The notes under the pieces are model-generated. The model ran no database searches, was not told the origin of the DNA, and worked only from the letters and a program-made list of their open reading frames with translations. Shown piece by piece: positions 52,113 to 61,426 of a stretch of 64,000 nucleotides of DNA. Numbering within the stretch: the first letter of the stretch is position 1; every line of letters begins with the position of its first letter. This stretch comes from Zobellia roscoffensis. GTDB lineage: Bacteria > Bacteroidota > Bacteroidia > Flavobacteriales > Flavobacteriaceae. The position numbers were made by a program, and so were the translations under genes. The stretch covers positions 2,445,646 through 2,509,645 of the forward strand of contig NZ_JADDXT010000002.1 in assembly GCF_015330165.1 (NCBI RefSeq). The letters run 5' to 3'.

Positions 52113-52973
52113 ATGAATGTTTTTATAGTTGGTGTAGGCTTAATTGGAGGTTCCTTTGCGAAGGACATTAAACGTCTACGTCCAGAATGTAAAATTTACG
52201 GAGTAGATACAAATGCAGCGCATTTGAGCGAAGCCTTGAGTTTAGGCTTTATTGATGAAGAAGCTAGTTATGCTGACTTAGCGCTTGCTGATATGGTAAT
52301 CGTTAGTATTCCTGTAGATGTAATGATTAAGGAGCTTCCGAAGATATTGGACGCGATAAATGATAATTGTGTGGTTTTTGATGGTGGATCAACCAAGAGT
52401 TTAATTTGTAAAACTTTGGATGCACATCCAAAGCGAAGAAATTATTTAGCGGCACACCCTATTGCGGGTACGGAGCATTCAGGTCCGTCTGCAGCTATTG
52501 AAAATTTATATGCCGGAAAAACAAATATTATCTGTGAAGTTGAAAAGACGGCATTCAAACTTCAAGAAAGGGCTCTAGAGTTGTTTCAGGAGATAGGAAT
52601 GCGTATTCGCTACATGAATCCGGATGCGCATGATAAGCACATTGCATACGTGTCGCATTTGTCACATATCAGCTCTTTTATGTTGGGAAAGACCGTAATC
52701 GATAAAGAGAAAAATGAACGTGATATTTTTGACATGGCGGGCAGTGGTTTTGAAAGTACAGTTAGGCTAGCAAAGAGTTCTCCGGCAATGTGGACACCCA
52801 TTTTTGAGCAGAATAAAGAGAATGTGGTCGAAACTTTGACCGAATATATACAGAACCTTCAGGAGTTTAAGCAACTGTTGGAAAAAGGAGATTACACGGG
52901 AATTTTTAACGAAATGAACGACACTAATAAAATAAAGGAAATTTTAAACGGAATACCACTAAACAAGAAGTAA
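52113..52973 (+). CDS. tyrA: Prephenate dehydrogenase
   Basis: 286 residues from the ATG at 52113, where the Rossmann motif VGVGLIGGSF begins almost at once; the frame is open upstream within the aminotransferase gene but carries no family sequence. HPIAGTEHSGPSAA (near 115) and VSHLSHISSFML are TyrA segments. Gives 4-hydroxyphenylpyruvate for tyrosine. The stop and the next ATG share one base (TAATG). Confidence 0.93.
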   Translation: MNVFIVGVGLIGGSFAKDIKRLRPECKIYGVDTNAAHLSEALSLGFIDEEASYADLALADMVIVSIPVDVMIKELPKILDAINDNCVVFDGGSTKSLICKTLDAHPKRRNYLAAHPIAGTEHSGPSAAIENLYAGKTNIICEVEKTAFKLQERALELFQEIGMRIRYMNPDAHDKHIAYVSHLSHISSFMLGKTVIDKEKNERDIFDMAGSGFESTVRLAKSSPAMWTPIFEQNKENVVETLTEYIQNLQEFKQLLEKGDYTGIFNEMNDTNKIKEILNGIPLNKK

Positions 52974-54055
52974 TGGAGAATTCAAAAGAAATGAGAACAT
53001 GGTTGGATGATATGGGTTTAGACCATCCACTAGTAATAGCAGGGCCATGTAGTGCTGAAACCGAAGAGCAAGTGTTGCGTATTGCGCACGAGTTAAAAGA
53101 TACCGATGTAAATTACTACCGTGCAGGTATCTGGAAACCAAGAACACGACCAGGAAACTTTGAAGGTGTTGGCGCACTTGGTTTAAAGTGGTTACAAAAG
53201 GTTAAAGAAGAAACCGGATTAAAAACTGCTACAGAGGTAGCGAACCGTGCACACGTTGAGTTGGCATTGGAGCATGATGTAGACTTATTATGGATCGGCG
53301 CACGTTCAACGGTTAGTCCGTTTATCATGCAAGAACTTGCAGATGCCTTAGAAGGTACTGATAAGATCGTATTGGTGAAAAACCCGGTAAACCCGGATCT
53401 CGCTTTATGGTTAGGTGGTATTGAGCGTTTGCATACGGCTGGAATCAAAAAATTAGGAGCTATCCACAGAGGTTTCTCCACGTATGAGAAAACAAAGTAC
53501 AGAAACATTCCAGAATGGCAGTTGGCTATTGAGTTCCAAAACAAGTTTCCAGATTTGCCATTGATCAGTGATCCATCTCACATTACAGGTAAGCGCGATA
53601 TGATTTTTGATGTATCTCAAACGGCACTTGATTTAAACTTTGATGGTTTAATGATCGAGACTCATTTTGATCCGGACAACGCATGGAGTGATGCGGCTCA
53701 GCAGGTTACACCAGAGAAATTGGTTCAAATTATGAGAGATCTGAAAATCAGGAAAGAATCTGATAGCGAAGCGGAGTACAATGCTAAATTGAGCAACTTA
53801 AGAGCGCAGATAGATATTCTAGACAATCAGTTGATCGAGACTATGGGCAAGCGTATGAAAGTTTCTGATGGTATTGGCGAGTTGAAAAAACAAAAGAACG
53901 TTGCCGTTCTTCAGTCCAACCGTTGGAACCAAATCCTTGGAGCCATGATTCTTGAAGGAGAATCAAAAGGTTTGAGTGAAGAATTTGTTCTTAAAATGTT
54001 CAAGGCTATTCACCAAGAGTCTATCAATCACCAAGAGAAGATTGTAAACGCATAG
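52973..54055 (+). CDS. Bifunctional DAHP synthase / chorismate mutase
   Basis: 360 residues. About 1-265: type I-beta 3-deoxy-7-phosphoheptulonate synthase (VIAGPCSAETEEQ, RAGIWKPRTRPGNFEG, SDPSHITGKRDMI). About 268-360: AroQ-type chorismate mutase helices (LRAQIDILDNQLIETMGKRM). It joins the first step of the shikimate pathway to the branch step that makes prephenate, the substrate of both PheA and TyrA here. Its mutase domain may also serve as an allosteric sensor, as in other such fusions. Confidence 0.95.
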   Translation: MENSKEMRTWLDDMGLDHPLVIAGPCSAETEEQVLRIAHELKDTDVNYYRAGIWKPRTRPGNFEGVGALGLKWLQKVKEETGLKTATEVANRAHVELALEHDVDLLWIGARSTVSPFIMQELADALEGTDKIVLVKNPVNPDLALWLGGIERLHTAGIKKLGAIHRGFSTYEKTKYRNIPEWQLAIEFQNKFPDLPLISDPSHITGKRDMIFDVSQTALDLNFDGLMIETHFDPDNAWSDAAQQVTPEKLVQIMRDLKIRKESDSEAEYNAKLSNLRAQIDILDNQLIETMGKRMKVSDGIGELKKQKNVAVLQSNRWNQILGAMILEGESKGLSEEFVLKMFKAIHQESINHQEKIVNA

Positions 54056-54083
54056 GTGTACGTTAGTACAATAATAAATAAGA

Positions 54084-54117
54084 ACACGGCTTGCCTTTTG
54101 GTAAGCCGTGTTTTTTT
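54084..54117 (+). terminator. Intrinsic terminator of the aromatic operon
   Basis: ACACGGCTT / AAGCCGTGT stem with extra G-U/C-G pairing around a TTTT loop and a seven-T tail. Confidence 0.93.
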
Positions 54118-54120
54118 GTT

Positions 54121-54567
54121 TTAGTCTCTTCTGAAAACGTAACGAGTAATGAAAATACCTTGAGAATCGCTATCACCAGCATCTGCCTCAACACCGCTGG
54201 TTACAAAGATAAGTTCCCAGCCTTCTTTGAGCATATTGGTTAATTTAGACGAGATGACCGCATCGTTGGCTGCTATATTTTGAAAACGGATACCTGCAAT
54301 ATTGTAGAAGTTCAGGAGTTTGGTTTCCTCAAAATTCTTTACTCTAATGTTACCGCGTTTTGATTTGTTTCGGGTATTGTCTTCTTCGGTCTGCTCAGAA
54401 GTGAATTCCTCAAAATCTTTATCTTCTTGGGCATCAATAATTCTAGATCTTCCTAATCCGCTAGGTACAATAGATTCTACACTGGTAATTATTTTTATTT
54501 CCTGTGCCGTAATATCAAAGGTTGTGGCTATTAAAAGAGCGGTTATTAATACAATTTTTTTCATCAT
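54121..54567 (-). CDS. Secreted hypothetical protein
   Basis: 148 residues with a signal peptide (ending ITAQ near 22). An acidic middle (EDKDFEEFTSEQTEEDNT) precedes a C-terminal domain of about 65 residues (NFYNIAGIRFQNIAANDAVI, MLKEGWELIFVTSG) that resembles small DUF4177-like domains. No catalytic residues seen. Located alone, convergent with the aromatic operon and ending almost on its terminator. Confidence 0.7.
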   Translation of the reverse strand: MMKKIVLITALLIATTFDITAQEIKIITSVESIVPSGLGRSRIIDAQEDKDFEEFTSEQTEEDNTRNKSKRGNIRVKNFEETKLLNFYNIAGIRFQNIAANDAVISSKLTNMLKEGWELIFVTSGVEADAGDSDSQGIFITRYVFRRD

Positions 54568-54739
54568 TTTACTTTTAGTTTTTTGTTAAAGACAACTAAG
54601 TGCCTCAAAGGGTTGCATTTATAGATTAAAAATAATGAAAGAAACAGAATTTATATTTTTGAAAAGAACCTTTAAGACCGTCTGTTTTAAGGTGATAGTA
54701 TAAACTAAAGTTGTTTCTTTGTAATGAAATTGAAAATGA

Positions 54740-55693
54740 ATGAAAGGAACTGTATATAAATCTACCGGAAGTTGGTATACCGTGAAAGCGCAAGACGGCG
54801 AATTTTACGAATGCCGTATTAAAGGTAAATTTAGAATTCAGGGTATAAAGAGTACGAATCCCATTGCTGTAGGTGACGTAGTGTCTTTTAAAATAGAGCA
54901 ACTGGGTGATGATACAGTGGGTACCATACACAGTATTGAAGACCGTAAGAATTATATCATTAGAAAATCGGTCAACCTTTCTAAACAAACGCATATTATT
55001 GCGGCCAATTTGGATCAGGTCTTTTTGCTGGTTACTTTAAACAACCCTACTACTTATACCATTTTTATAGATCGATTTTTGGCTACCGCCGAAGCGTATG
55101 ATATTCCTGCCATTTTATTGTTCAATAAAGTGGATGCCTATACAATTGAAGAATTAGCGGAAATAAAATATCTGGCCGAGTTGTACAGAAACGTTGGGTA
55201 TACCTGTGTTGGTATTTCTGCGAAGTCCGGTAAAAATGTGGACAAAGTGAAAGAAATGATGGTGGGTAAGACCAGCATGTTTGCAGGGCACTCCGGAGCT
55301 GGTAAATCTACGTTGGTCAATGCGCTAGAACCCAAATTAGAATTAAAGACCACTGAAATCTCTGAACAACATCTTCAAGGGCAGCATACCACTACGTTCG
55401 CAGAAATGTTCGATTTAGACTTTGGTGCTCGTATTATTGACACTCCCGGTATTAAAGGCTTTGGAATTGTAGACATGGAAAAAGAGGAAATTGGGGACTA
55501 TTTTCCTGAGTTCTTTGAATTGAAAGGAGAGTGTAAATTCAACAATTGTCTTCACTTAGATGAACCTAAATGTGCCGTAAAAGAAGCATTGGAAAATGAA
55601 GAAGTAGCATGGAGCCGTTACCGAAGCTATGTGCAGATGGTAACTGGAGAAGAAGAGAATTACAGAGTAGATATTCACGACACAAAAAAGTAA
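54740..55693 (+). CDS. rsgA: Ribosome small-subunit maturation GTPase
   Basis: 317 residues. N-terminal OB fold (1-65), then circularly permuted GTPase: NKVD (about 130), P-loop GHSGAGKSTLVNAL, DTPGI. Zinc site CKFNNCLHLDEPKCAV near the C-terminus. It acts late in 30S subunit assembly. Followed 42 bp later by dtd. Confidence 0.96.
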   Translation: MKGTVYKSTGSWYTVKAQDGEFYECRIKGKFRIQGIKSTNPIAVGDVVSFKIEQLGDDTVGTIHSIEDRKNYIIRKSVNLSKQTHIIAANLDQVFLLVTLNNPTTYTIFIDRFLATAEAYDIPAILLFNKVDAYTIEELAEIKYLAELYRNVGYTCVGISAKSGKNVDKVKEMMVGKTSMFAGHSGAGKSTLVNALEPKLELKTTEISEQHLQGQHTTTFAEMFDLDFGARIIDTPGIKGFGIVDMEKEEIGDYFPEFFELKGECKFNNCLHLDEPKCAVKEALENEEVAWSRYRSYVQMVTGEEENYRVDIHDTKK

Positions 55694-55735
55694 CCTGCCT
55701 ACTAGAATAAAAAATTAATTGCCAATTCAGCAACC

Positions 55736-56188
55736 ATGCGAGCCATTATTCAAAGAGTCTCTAGTGCCAGTGTAACGGTAGAGAGCAAGACAATTTCAGA
55801 AATACAAAACGGACTTTTAATTTTATTGGGCATAGAAGATGCAGATGGTCCGGAAGATATAGAATGGTTATCAAGAAAAATCGTAAACCTTAGAATTTTT
55901 AATGATTCCGAAGGCGTCATGAACGAGTCCCTCAAAGCTGTAAACGGAGACGCTATTGTCGTTAGTCAGTTTACCTTGCATGCTGCTACAAAGAAAGGGA
56001 ATCGACCTTCATATATTAAGGCTTCAAAGCCAGATGTAGCGATTCCTTTGTACGAAAAATTTATCACACAAATTGAACTCGATTTAGGGAAAAATGTAGG
56101 AACTGGAGTTTTTGGTGCTGATATGAAGGTGCAATTGTTAAATGATGGTCCAGTAACCATTGCTATAGATACGAAAAACAGGGAATAA
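55736..56188 (+). CDS. dtd: D-aminoacyl-tRNA deacylase
   Basis: 150 residues, standard length. MRAIIQRVSSASVTVE start, the catalytic SQFTLHAATKKGNRPSY segment and the C-terminal GVFGADMKVQLLNDGPVT (carrying the Gly-x-Pro substrate motif). It removes D-amino acids from tRNA. Stop and next start overlap (TAATG). Confidence 0.96.
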   Translation: MRAIIQRVSSASVTVESKTISEIQNGLLILLGIEDADGPEDIEWLSRKIVNLRIFNDSEGVMNESLKAVNGDAIVVSQFTLHAATKKGNRPSYIKASKPDVAIPLYEKFITQIELDLGKNVGTGVFGADMKVQLLNDGPVTIAIDTKNRE

Positions 56189-56514
56189 TGAGTATAAAAA
56201 AATCTCAAGAACAGGTAGATAAATGGATAAATGAGCACGGTGTGCGTTATTTTAATGAACTCACTAATATGGCCCAACTTACGGAAGAAGTAGGTGAGGT
56301 GGCTCGTATTATAGCTCGTAGGTATGGCGAACAAAGTGAAAAGGAGTCCGATAAAAATAAAGACCTTGGAGAAGAATTAGCAGATGTTCTTTTTGTTACC
56401 CTTTGCTTGGCGAACCAAACAGGTGTAGATCTACAAGAAGCGTTTGACAAAAAACTCGATTTGAAAACAAAACGAGATCATGACCGTCATCACAACAATG
56501 AAAAGCTGAAATAG
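56188..56514 (+). CDS. MazG-like nucleotide pyrophosphohydrolase
   Basis: 108 residues, all-alpha. The metal-binding pattern EEVGEVARII ... DLGEELADVLFVT matches the EExxE-x-ExxD layout of MazG-type enzymes. It likely clears aberrant nucleoside triphosphates; specificity is unknown. It begins with an ATG overlapping the dtd stop. Confidence 0.9.
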   Translation: MSIKKSQEQVDKWINEHGVRYFNELTNMAQLTEEVGEVARIIARRYGEQSEKESDKNKDLGEELADVLFVTLCLANQTGVDLQEAFDKKLDLKTKRDHDRHHNNEKLK

Positions 56515-56615
56515 TGTTATATTTGGCAACTTAAATTATATCCTGCGAAGTAGGGTAAACGGATGGATTTGAAAGCAAATCTGTCCTATTTAAGAACTTA
56601 TAAAGAGAACAGCTT

Positions 56616-57845
56616 TTGAAACTACATCTATCCGCCCCGTCAAATACGCTATTGCAGAACAACATACAGATTACCGGCTCTAAAAGTGAGTCTAATCGGT
56701 CTCTTTTGTTGCAGGCATTGTACTCAAATATAAGTATTGAAAATCTCTCTAATTCTGATGATGCAGAGGTGATGCAAAAAGGACTTAAAATTGAAAACGG
56801 AGTAGTGGATATTCATCATGCGGGTACTGCAATGCGTTTTTTAACAAGTTATTTTGCTTCTCAAGAGGGAAAAGAAGTAACTCTTACGGGTTCTCAACGT
56901 ATGACTGAAAGGCCGGTAAAAGTTTTGGTGGAAGCGCTTCAGGAGTTAGGTGCGGAAATAACCTATGAAAAAAATGAAGGGTATCCGCCCATTCGTATCA
57001 AGGGTAAAAAGTTAAATGAAAGCAAAGTAAGCCTTCCCGCCAATATCAGTAGTCAGTACATTTCATCACTTTTATTAACGGCGCCTAGTCTTAAGAACGG
57101 ATTGGAACTGGAGCTTGTTGGGAAAATCACTTCTGTGCCATACATAAAAATGACGCTGGCCCTGTTATCTCAAATAGGAGTTGAGAATTCTTTTGAGGGA
57201 AATACCATAAAAGTATCACCTAAAGCAAACGTAGCGAATATTAATTTAGTGGTAGAGTCAGATTGGAGTTCTGCATCCTATTATTACAGTATTGTAGCAT
57301 TGAGCGATGTAGGTAGTGAAATTACTCTTTCCGCATATAAGAGTTCTAGCTTACAGGGAGATAGTGTGCTCCAGGAATTGTATACGGAGTTTGGGGTTGA
57401 AACTCAATTTGTTGGAAATACGGTAGTTCTTCGTAAAGTTGAAATGCCAAAAGAACAAAAAGTTGAGTTTGATTTAAGTAATGCACCGGATATTGCCCAA
57501 ACTATAGCGGTAACTTGCTTTGGACTAGGAATGGAGTGTCATTTAACGGGCTTGCATACCCTTAAAATAAAAGAAACCGATCGTTTGGAAGCGCTGCATA
57601 CGGAGCTATCAAAACTTGGAGCTAGTATTTCTGTAACTGATAAAGATTTGACATTAAACGTCTCTAACACTTTGAATGTTGATGTGGCCATAGATACATA
57701 TAATGACCATAGAATGGCTATGGCTTTTGCTCCTTTGGCTCTTAAAACACCTTTATTCGTGAACGACGCCGAGGTGGTTTCAAAATCCTACCCGGATTTT
57801 TGGAGAGACCTTGAGAAATTGGGGTTTATTTCTAAATCAGTATAA
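56616..57845 (+). CDS. aroA: 3-phosphoshikimate 1-carboxyvinyltransferase (EPSP synthase)
   Basis: 409 residues. Starts at TTG (56616) after AAAGAGAAC; no in-frame ATG lies before the conserved part. GSKSESNRSL (21-30, with K23 and R28), AGTAMRFL, and YNDHRMAMAFA late in the sequence are the family's active-site loops. It makes EPSP, so it belongs to the same pathway as the aromatic operon but is not part of it. Confidence 0.95.
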   Translation: MKLHLSAPSNTLLQNNIQITGSKSESNRSLLLQALYSNISIENLSNSDDAEVMQKGLKIENGVVDIHHAGTAMRFLTSYFASQEGKEVTLTGSQRMTERPVKVLVEALQELGAEITYEKNEGYPPIRIKGKKLNESKVSLPANISSQYISSLLLTAPSLKNGLELELVGKITSVPYIKMTLALLSQIGVENSFEGNTIKVSPKANVANINLVVESDWSSASYYYSIVALSDVGSEITLSAYKSSSLQGDSVLQELYTEFGVETQFVGNTVVLRKVEMPKEQKVEFDLSNAPDIAQTIAVTCFGLGMECHLTGLHTLKIKETDRLEALHTELSKLGASISVTDKDLTLNVSNTLNVDVAIDTYNDHRMAMAFAPLALKTPLFVNDAEVVSKSYPDFWRDLEKLGFISKSV

Positions 57846-57953
57846 CTCACTGTATTTTAGTTGTTTGAGCTGATATTTTTAATATTTTGTGTTTGTTAGA
57901 TTGATTTATTGATAATTACAATAGGGTAAGAATCAATATAATCACCGTTTTAC

Positions 57954-57985
57954 TTGACAACCCCTATCTGCACATCGTATATTTG
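57954..57985 (+). promoter_or_regulatory. Promoter of queA
   Basis: TTG (57954-57956), 21-base spacer, TATATTTG (57978-57985): both elements match the flavobacterial consensus. Leader of about 27 bases before the ATG. Confidence 0.75.
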
Positions 57986-58016
57986 CAACCGCAAAACTTT
58001 TAACAAAATTTCATAG

Positions 58017-59066
58017 ATGAAACTATCGCACTTCAATTTTGAATTACCTGATAATTTATTGGCCGAGTATCCTGCTGAAAATAGGGATGAGTCCAAATTA
58101 ATGGTTATTCACCGTGAAACCGGAAAAATAGAACATAAAATGTTCAAAGACCTTATCAACTATTTTGATGAAGGCGATGTAATGGTTTTGAACAATACCA
58201 AAGTTTTTCCTGCGCGTTTATATGGTAATAAGGAAAAAACAGGTGCTAGAATCGAGGTATTCTTATTAAGGGAATTAAACGAAGAACAACGCCTATGGGA
58301 TGTTCTTGTTGATCCGGCTCGTAAAATACGTATCGGGAACAAATTGTATTTTGGAGAAGATGAGACGTTAGTAGCTGAGGTTATTGATAATACTACATCT
58401 AGAGGTAGAACATTGCGTTTTCTTTATGATGGTTCGTATATCGATTTCAGAAGAAAACTTCGTGATTTAGGTCAGACGCCGTTGCCAAAATATATAAAGA
58501 GAGATGTAGAGCCAGAAGATGAAGAGCGCTACCAAACTATTTATGCCAAGCATGAAGGGGCTGTAGCGGCACCAACTGCTGGTCTTCACTTCTCAAAACA
58601 TTTATTAAAGCGTCTTGAGATCAAAGGTGTTGATTTTGCAGAAGTAACACTTCACGTTGGTTTAGGTACTTTTAACCCTGTGGAGGTTGAAGATTTGTCT
58701 AAACACAAAATGGATAGTGAAGAGCTTGTTATAGACGAGAAAGCTACAGAAATAGTGAACAGCGCTAAATTGAAAAAGAAACGTATATGTGCTGTAGGTA
58801 CTACGGTAATGCGCGGACTTGAGAGTGCTGTTTCTTCGGGTCATACTTTGAATACGTTTGACGGGTGGACAAATAAATTTATTTTCCCTCCATATGAGTT
58901 CAGTATTGCTAATTGTATGGTGACGAATTTTCATTTGCCAAAATCTACTTTATTGATGATGGTATCTGCGTTTATTGGCCATGATTTAATGAAAAAATCG
59001 TACAAGGAAGCCATTTTAGAACAATACAAGTTCTATTCTTATGGTGACGCGATGTTAATAATCTAA
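58017..59066 (+). CDS. queA: SAM:tRNA ribosyltransferase-isomerase (queuosine synthesis)
   Basis: 349 residues. MKLSHFNFELPDNLLAEYPAE is the classic QueA start; NNTKVFPARLYG and GAVAAPTAGLHF, VTLHVGLGTF follow. It transfers the ribosyl group of SAM to preQ1 in tRNA, making it a SAM consumer near the SAM-synthesis loci. Own promoter and terminator. Confidence 0.96.
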   Translation: MKLSHFNFELPDNLLAEYPAENRDESKLMVIHRETGKIEHKMFKDLINYFDEGDVMVLNNTKVFPARLYGNKEKTGARIEVFLLRELNEEQRLWDVLVDPARKIRIGNKLYFGEDETLVAEVIDNTTSRGRTLRFLYDGSYIDFRRKLRDLGQTPLPKYIKRDVEPEDEERYQTIYAKHEGAVAAPTAGLHFSKHLLKRLEIKGVDFAEVTLHVGLGTFNPVEVEDLSKHKMDSEELVIDEKATEIVNSAKLKKKRICAVGTTVMRGLESAVSSGHTLNTFDGWTNKFIFPPYEFSIANCMVTNFHLPKSTLLMMVSAFIGHDLMKKSYKEAILEQYKFYSYGDAMLII

Positions 59067-59100
59067 CTTTTGCCTTGCTGGCAAAAACATAAACTTTTAA

Positions 59101-59140
59101 GCCCTTCTTTCTATTATATGATACGTAAAGAAGGGTTTTT
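59101..59140 (+). terminator. Intrinsic terminator of queA
   Basis: CCCTTCTTT / AAAGAAGGG stem (59102-59110 with 59127-59135) and a five-T tail. Confidence 0.88.
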
Positions 59141-59146
59141 AGCTTT

Positions 59147-60193
59147 TTGAATGTGAAGACACAAAAGAAAGACATACGGGCACTTACCAAAGAACAATTG
59201 AGGGAGTTTTTTGTTTCCAATGGAGATAAAGCTTTTAGGGGCAATCAAGTGTATGAATGGCTTTGGCAGAAAGCGGCACATTCTTTTGAAGGAATGACCA
59301 ATATCTCAAAGGAGACGAGAGATATGTTGGAAGCCAATTTTGTGATCAATCACATTAAGGTAGATCAAATGCAACGCAGTAATGACGGTACAATTAAAAA
59401 TGCCGTACGTCTGCATGATGATTTAGTTGTAGAATCAGTGCTTATACCAACTAAAACCAGGACAACAGCCTGTGTTTCAAGTCAGGTGGGTTGTAGCTTG
59501 GATTGTCGGTTTTGTGCTACATCTCGTTTAAAAAGAATGCGGAACTTGAATCCTGATGAAATTTATGATCAAGTAGTAGCAATTGACAATGAGAGTCGTT
59601 TGTATTTTGAAAAACCGCTGAGCAATATTGTGTTTATGGGTATGGGAGAGCCACTCATGAACTATAACAATGTATTAAAGGCTATTGATAAGATTACCTC
59701 TCCGGAAGGTTTGGGTATGTCTCCCAAGCGTATTACGGTCTCAACTTCTGGTGTGCCCAAGATGATACGTAAAATGGCAGATGATGAGGTGAAGTTCAAA
59801 TTGGCAGTTTCCTTACATTCCGCAATTGATGAGATCCGTACTTCTATCATGCCGTTTAATGCCACTTTTACGCTTACTGATTTACGAGAAGCGTTAGAAT
59901 ATTGGTATGCCAAGACAAAAAGTAGAATTACTTATGAGTATGTTGTTTGGCAAGGTATCAATGATGCTCAAAAGGATGTAGATGCTTTAGTGAATTTCTG
60001 CAGGTTTGCACCTTCAAAAGTGAACCTAATTGAATATAACCCCATAGATGACGGGGAGTTTCAGCAGGCCGCAAATAGTGCCATTGATATGTATGTGAAT
60101 ACGTTGGAAAGAAATGGTATTGTAGTAACTGTTAGGAGGTCTAGAGGTAAGGATATTGATGCAGCTTGTGGTCAGCTGGCTAATAAGCAATAA
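59147..60193 (+). CDS. rlmN: 23S rRNA A2503 / tRNA A37 C2-methyltransferase
   Basis: 348 residues from TTG at 59147; a GTG two codons later is possible. Radical-SAM cluster cysteines C116-x3-C120-x2-C123 in VGCSLDCRFCATS; GMGEPLMN; methyl-carrier cysteine in DIDAACGQL near the C-terminus. It methylates an adenosine in the ribosome using SAM and affects translation accuracy. It starts 7 bp after the queA terminator. Confidence 0.96.
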   Translation: MNVKTQKKDIRALTKEQLREFFVSNGDKAFRGNQVYEWLWQKAAHSFEGMTNISKETRDMLEANFVINHIKVDQMQRSNDGTIKNAVRLHDDLVVESVLIPTKTRTTACVSSQVGCSLDCRFCATSRLKRMRNLNPDEIYDQVVAIDNESRLYFEKPLSNIVFMGMGEPLMNYNNVLKAIDKITSPEGLGMSPKRITVSTSGVPKMIRKMADDEVKFKLAVSLHSAIDEIRTSIMPFNATFTLTDLREALEYWYAKTKSRITYEYVVWQGINDAQKDVDALVNFCRFAPSKVNLIEYNPIDDGEFQQAANSAIDMYVNTLERNGIVVTVRRSRGKDIDAACGQLANKQ

Positions 60194-60363
60194 TAATATT
60201 ATATGGGTGTATGCTCTGTGAATCATTAGCACTCCGCCAGCGAAACACAATAATTCGTGTATCTTTTATACTTTTCGTGATTACTGGGCAAACCATACAA
60301 ATAACTCATTTCTTTTTCGCTAAATTTATACGCTAAAGCCAGTAGCAAGAAAAACTCGTTTTT

Positions 60364-61341
60364 TTGAAAATAGTAGCGCAAATAAAAGAACCCGTAAACC
60401 ATGAAATGGAACTTTTCGAGACAAAGTTCCGTGAGGCGATGTCTTCAAAAGTGGCGTTATTGAACCGTATTACGTATTATATTGTTAATCGTAAAGGGAA
60501 GCAAATGCGACCCATGTTTGTTTTTCTTACTGCAAAAATGATTAACAATGGTGAGGTCAATGAGCGCACGTATCGTGGCGCATCGGTTATTGAGTTGATT
60601 CATACCGCCACATTAGTGCATGATGATGTTGTTGATGAAAGTAACAAGCGTAGAGGTTTTTTTTCTATAAATGCACTCTGGAAAAATAAGATTGCTGTAT
60701 TGGTGGGTGATTATCTTTTGTCAAAAGGTCTTTTACTTTCTATTGATAATGAAGATTTTGACCTCCTAAAAATTATTTCGGTTGCTGTACGGGAAATGAG
60801 CGAAGGTGAATTGTTGCAGATTGAAAAAGCACGTAGGCTAGATATCACCGAAGAGGTATACTATAATATTATCCGTCAAAAAACGGCAACACTAATTGCG
60901 GCTTGTTGTAGTTTAGGGGCGTGTTCCGTTCAGCCAGAATCTACTGATGTAGAGACTTTTCGTAAATTCGGCGAACTCTGCGGTATGGCCTTTCAGATAA
61001 AAGATGACCTGTTTGATTATGGTGAAGATAAAATAGGGAAGCCTACAGGAATTGATATTAAAGAGCAAAAAATGACCTTGCCTCTGATTCATACACTTAA
61101 TACATGCTCAAAAAAAGATAAAAAGTGGCTTATTAATTCCGTTAAGAATCATAATAAAGATAAAAGACGGGTTAAAGAGGTAATTACTTTTGTTAGGGCT
61201 AACGGAGGATTAGATTATGCCGTGAAAAAGATGTTATACTTTAAAGAAGAGGCATTAAAGATATTGGCTACTTACCCTGAGTCCGAATATAGGGACTCTC
61301 TGGAATTGATGGTGAATTATGTAGTGGATCGCAAAAAGTAG
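60364..61341 (+). CDS. Polyprenyl diphosphate synthase
   Basis: 325 residues from a TTG start. First aspartate-rich motif DDVVD (87-91, in LVHDDVVDESNKRRG), second DDLFD (in FQIKDDLFDYGEDK). These bind the magnesium-diphosphate of the allylic substrate. It probably makes the long side chain of menaquinone (octaprenyl-type, IspB-like); product length is not certain by eye. A 170-bp spacer with no clear feature separates it from rlmN. Confidence 0.93.
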   Translation: MKIVAQIKEPVNHEMELFETKFREAMSSKVALLNRITYYIVNRKGKQMRPMFVFLTAKMINNGEVNERTYRGASVIELIHTATLVHDDVVDESNKRRGFFSINALWKNKIAVLVGDYLLSKGLLLSIDNEDFDLLKIISVAVREMSEGELLQIEKARRLDITEEVYYNIIRQKTATLIAACCSLGACSVQPESTDVETFRKFGELCGMAFQIKDDLFDYGEDKIGKPTGIDIKEQKMTLPLIHTLNTCSKKDKKWLINSVKNHNKDKRRVKEVITFVRANGGLDYAVKKMLYFKEEALKILATYPESEYRDSLELMVNYVVDRKK

Positions 61342-61360
61342 TTTTTTTGCTAAAAAAATA

Positions 61361-61405
61361 AAACCTCCGTAAGATTGCCATAAAATGGGGCCTTACGGAG
61401 GTTTT
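61361..61405. terminator. Terminator between the polyprenyl synthase and SIMPL genes
   Basis: AAACCTCCGTAAG (61361-61373) pairs with CTTACGGAGGTTT (61392-61404). A-rich before and T-rich after, so usable by both convergent genes. Confidence 0.88.
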
Positions 61406-61426
61406 AATTTAGAAAATTATATGCTC

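Noticed and set aside
57921..57929. ATAGGGTAA before queA, resembling the right half of the Rrf2 operator
   Set aside because: The left half CTAY at the required 7-base spacing is missing (TGAT instead), and queA has no sulfur-assimilation role.
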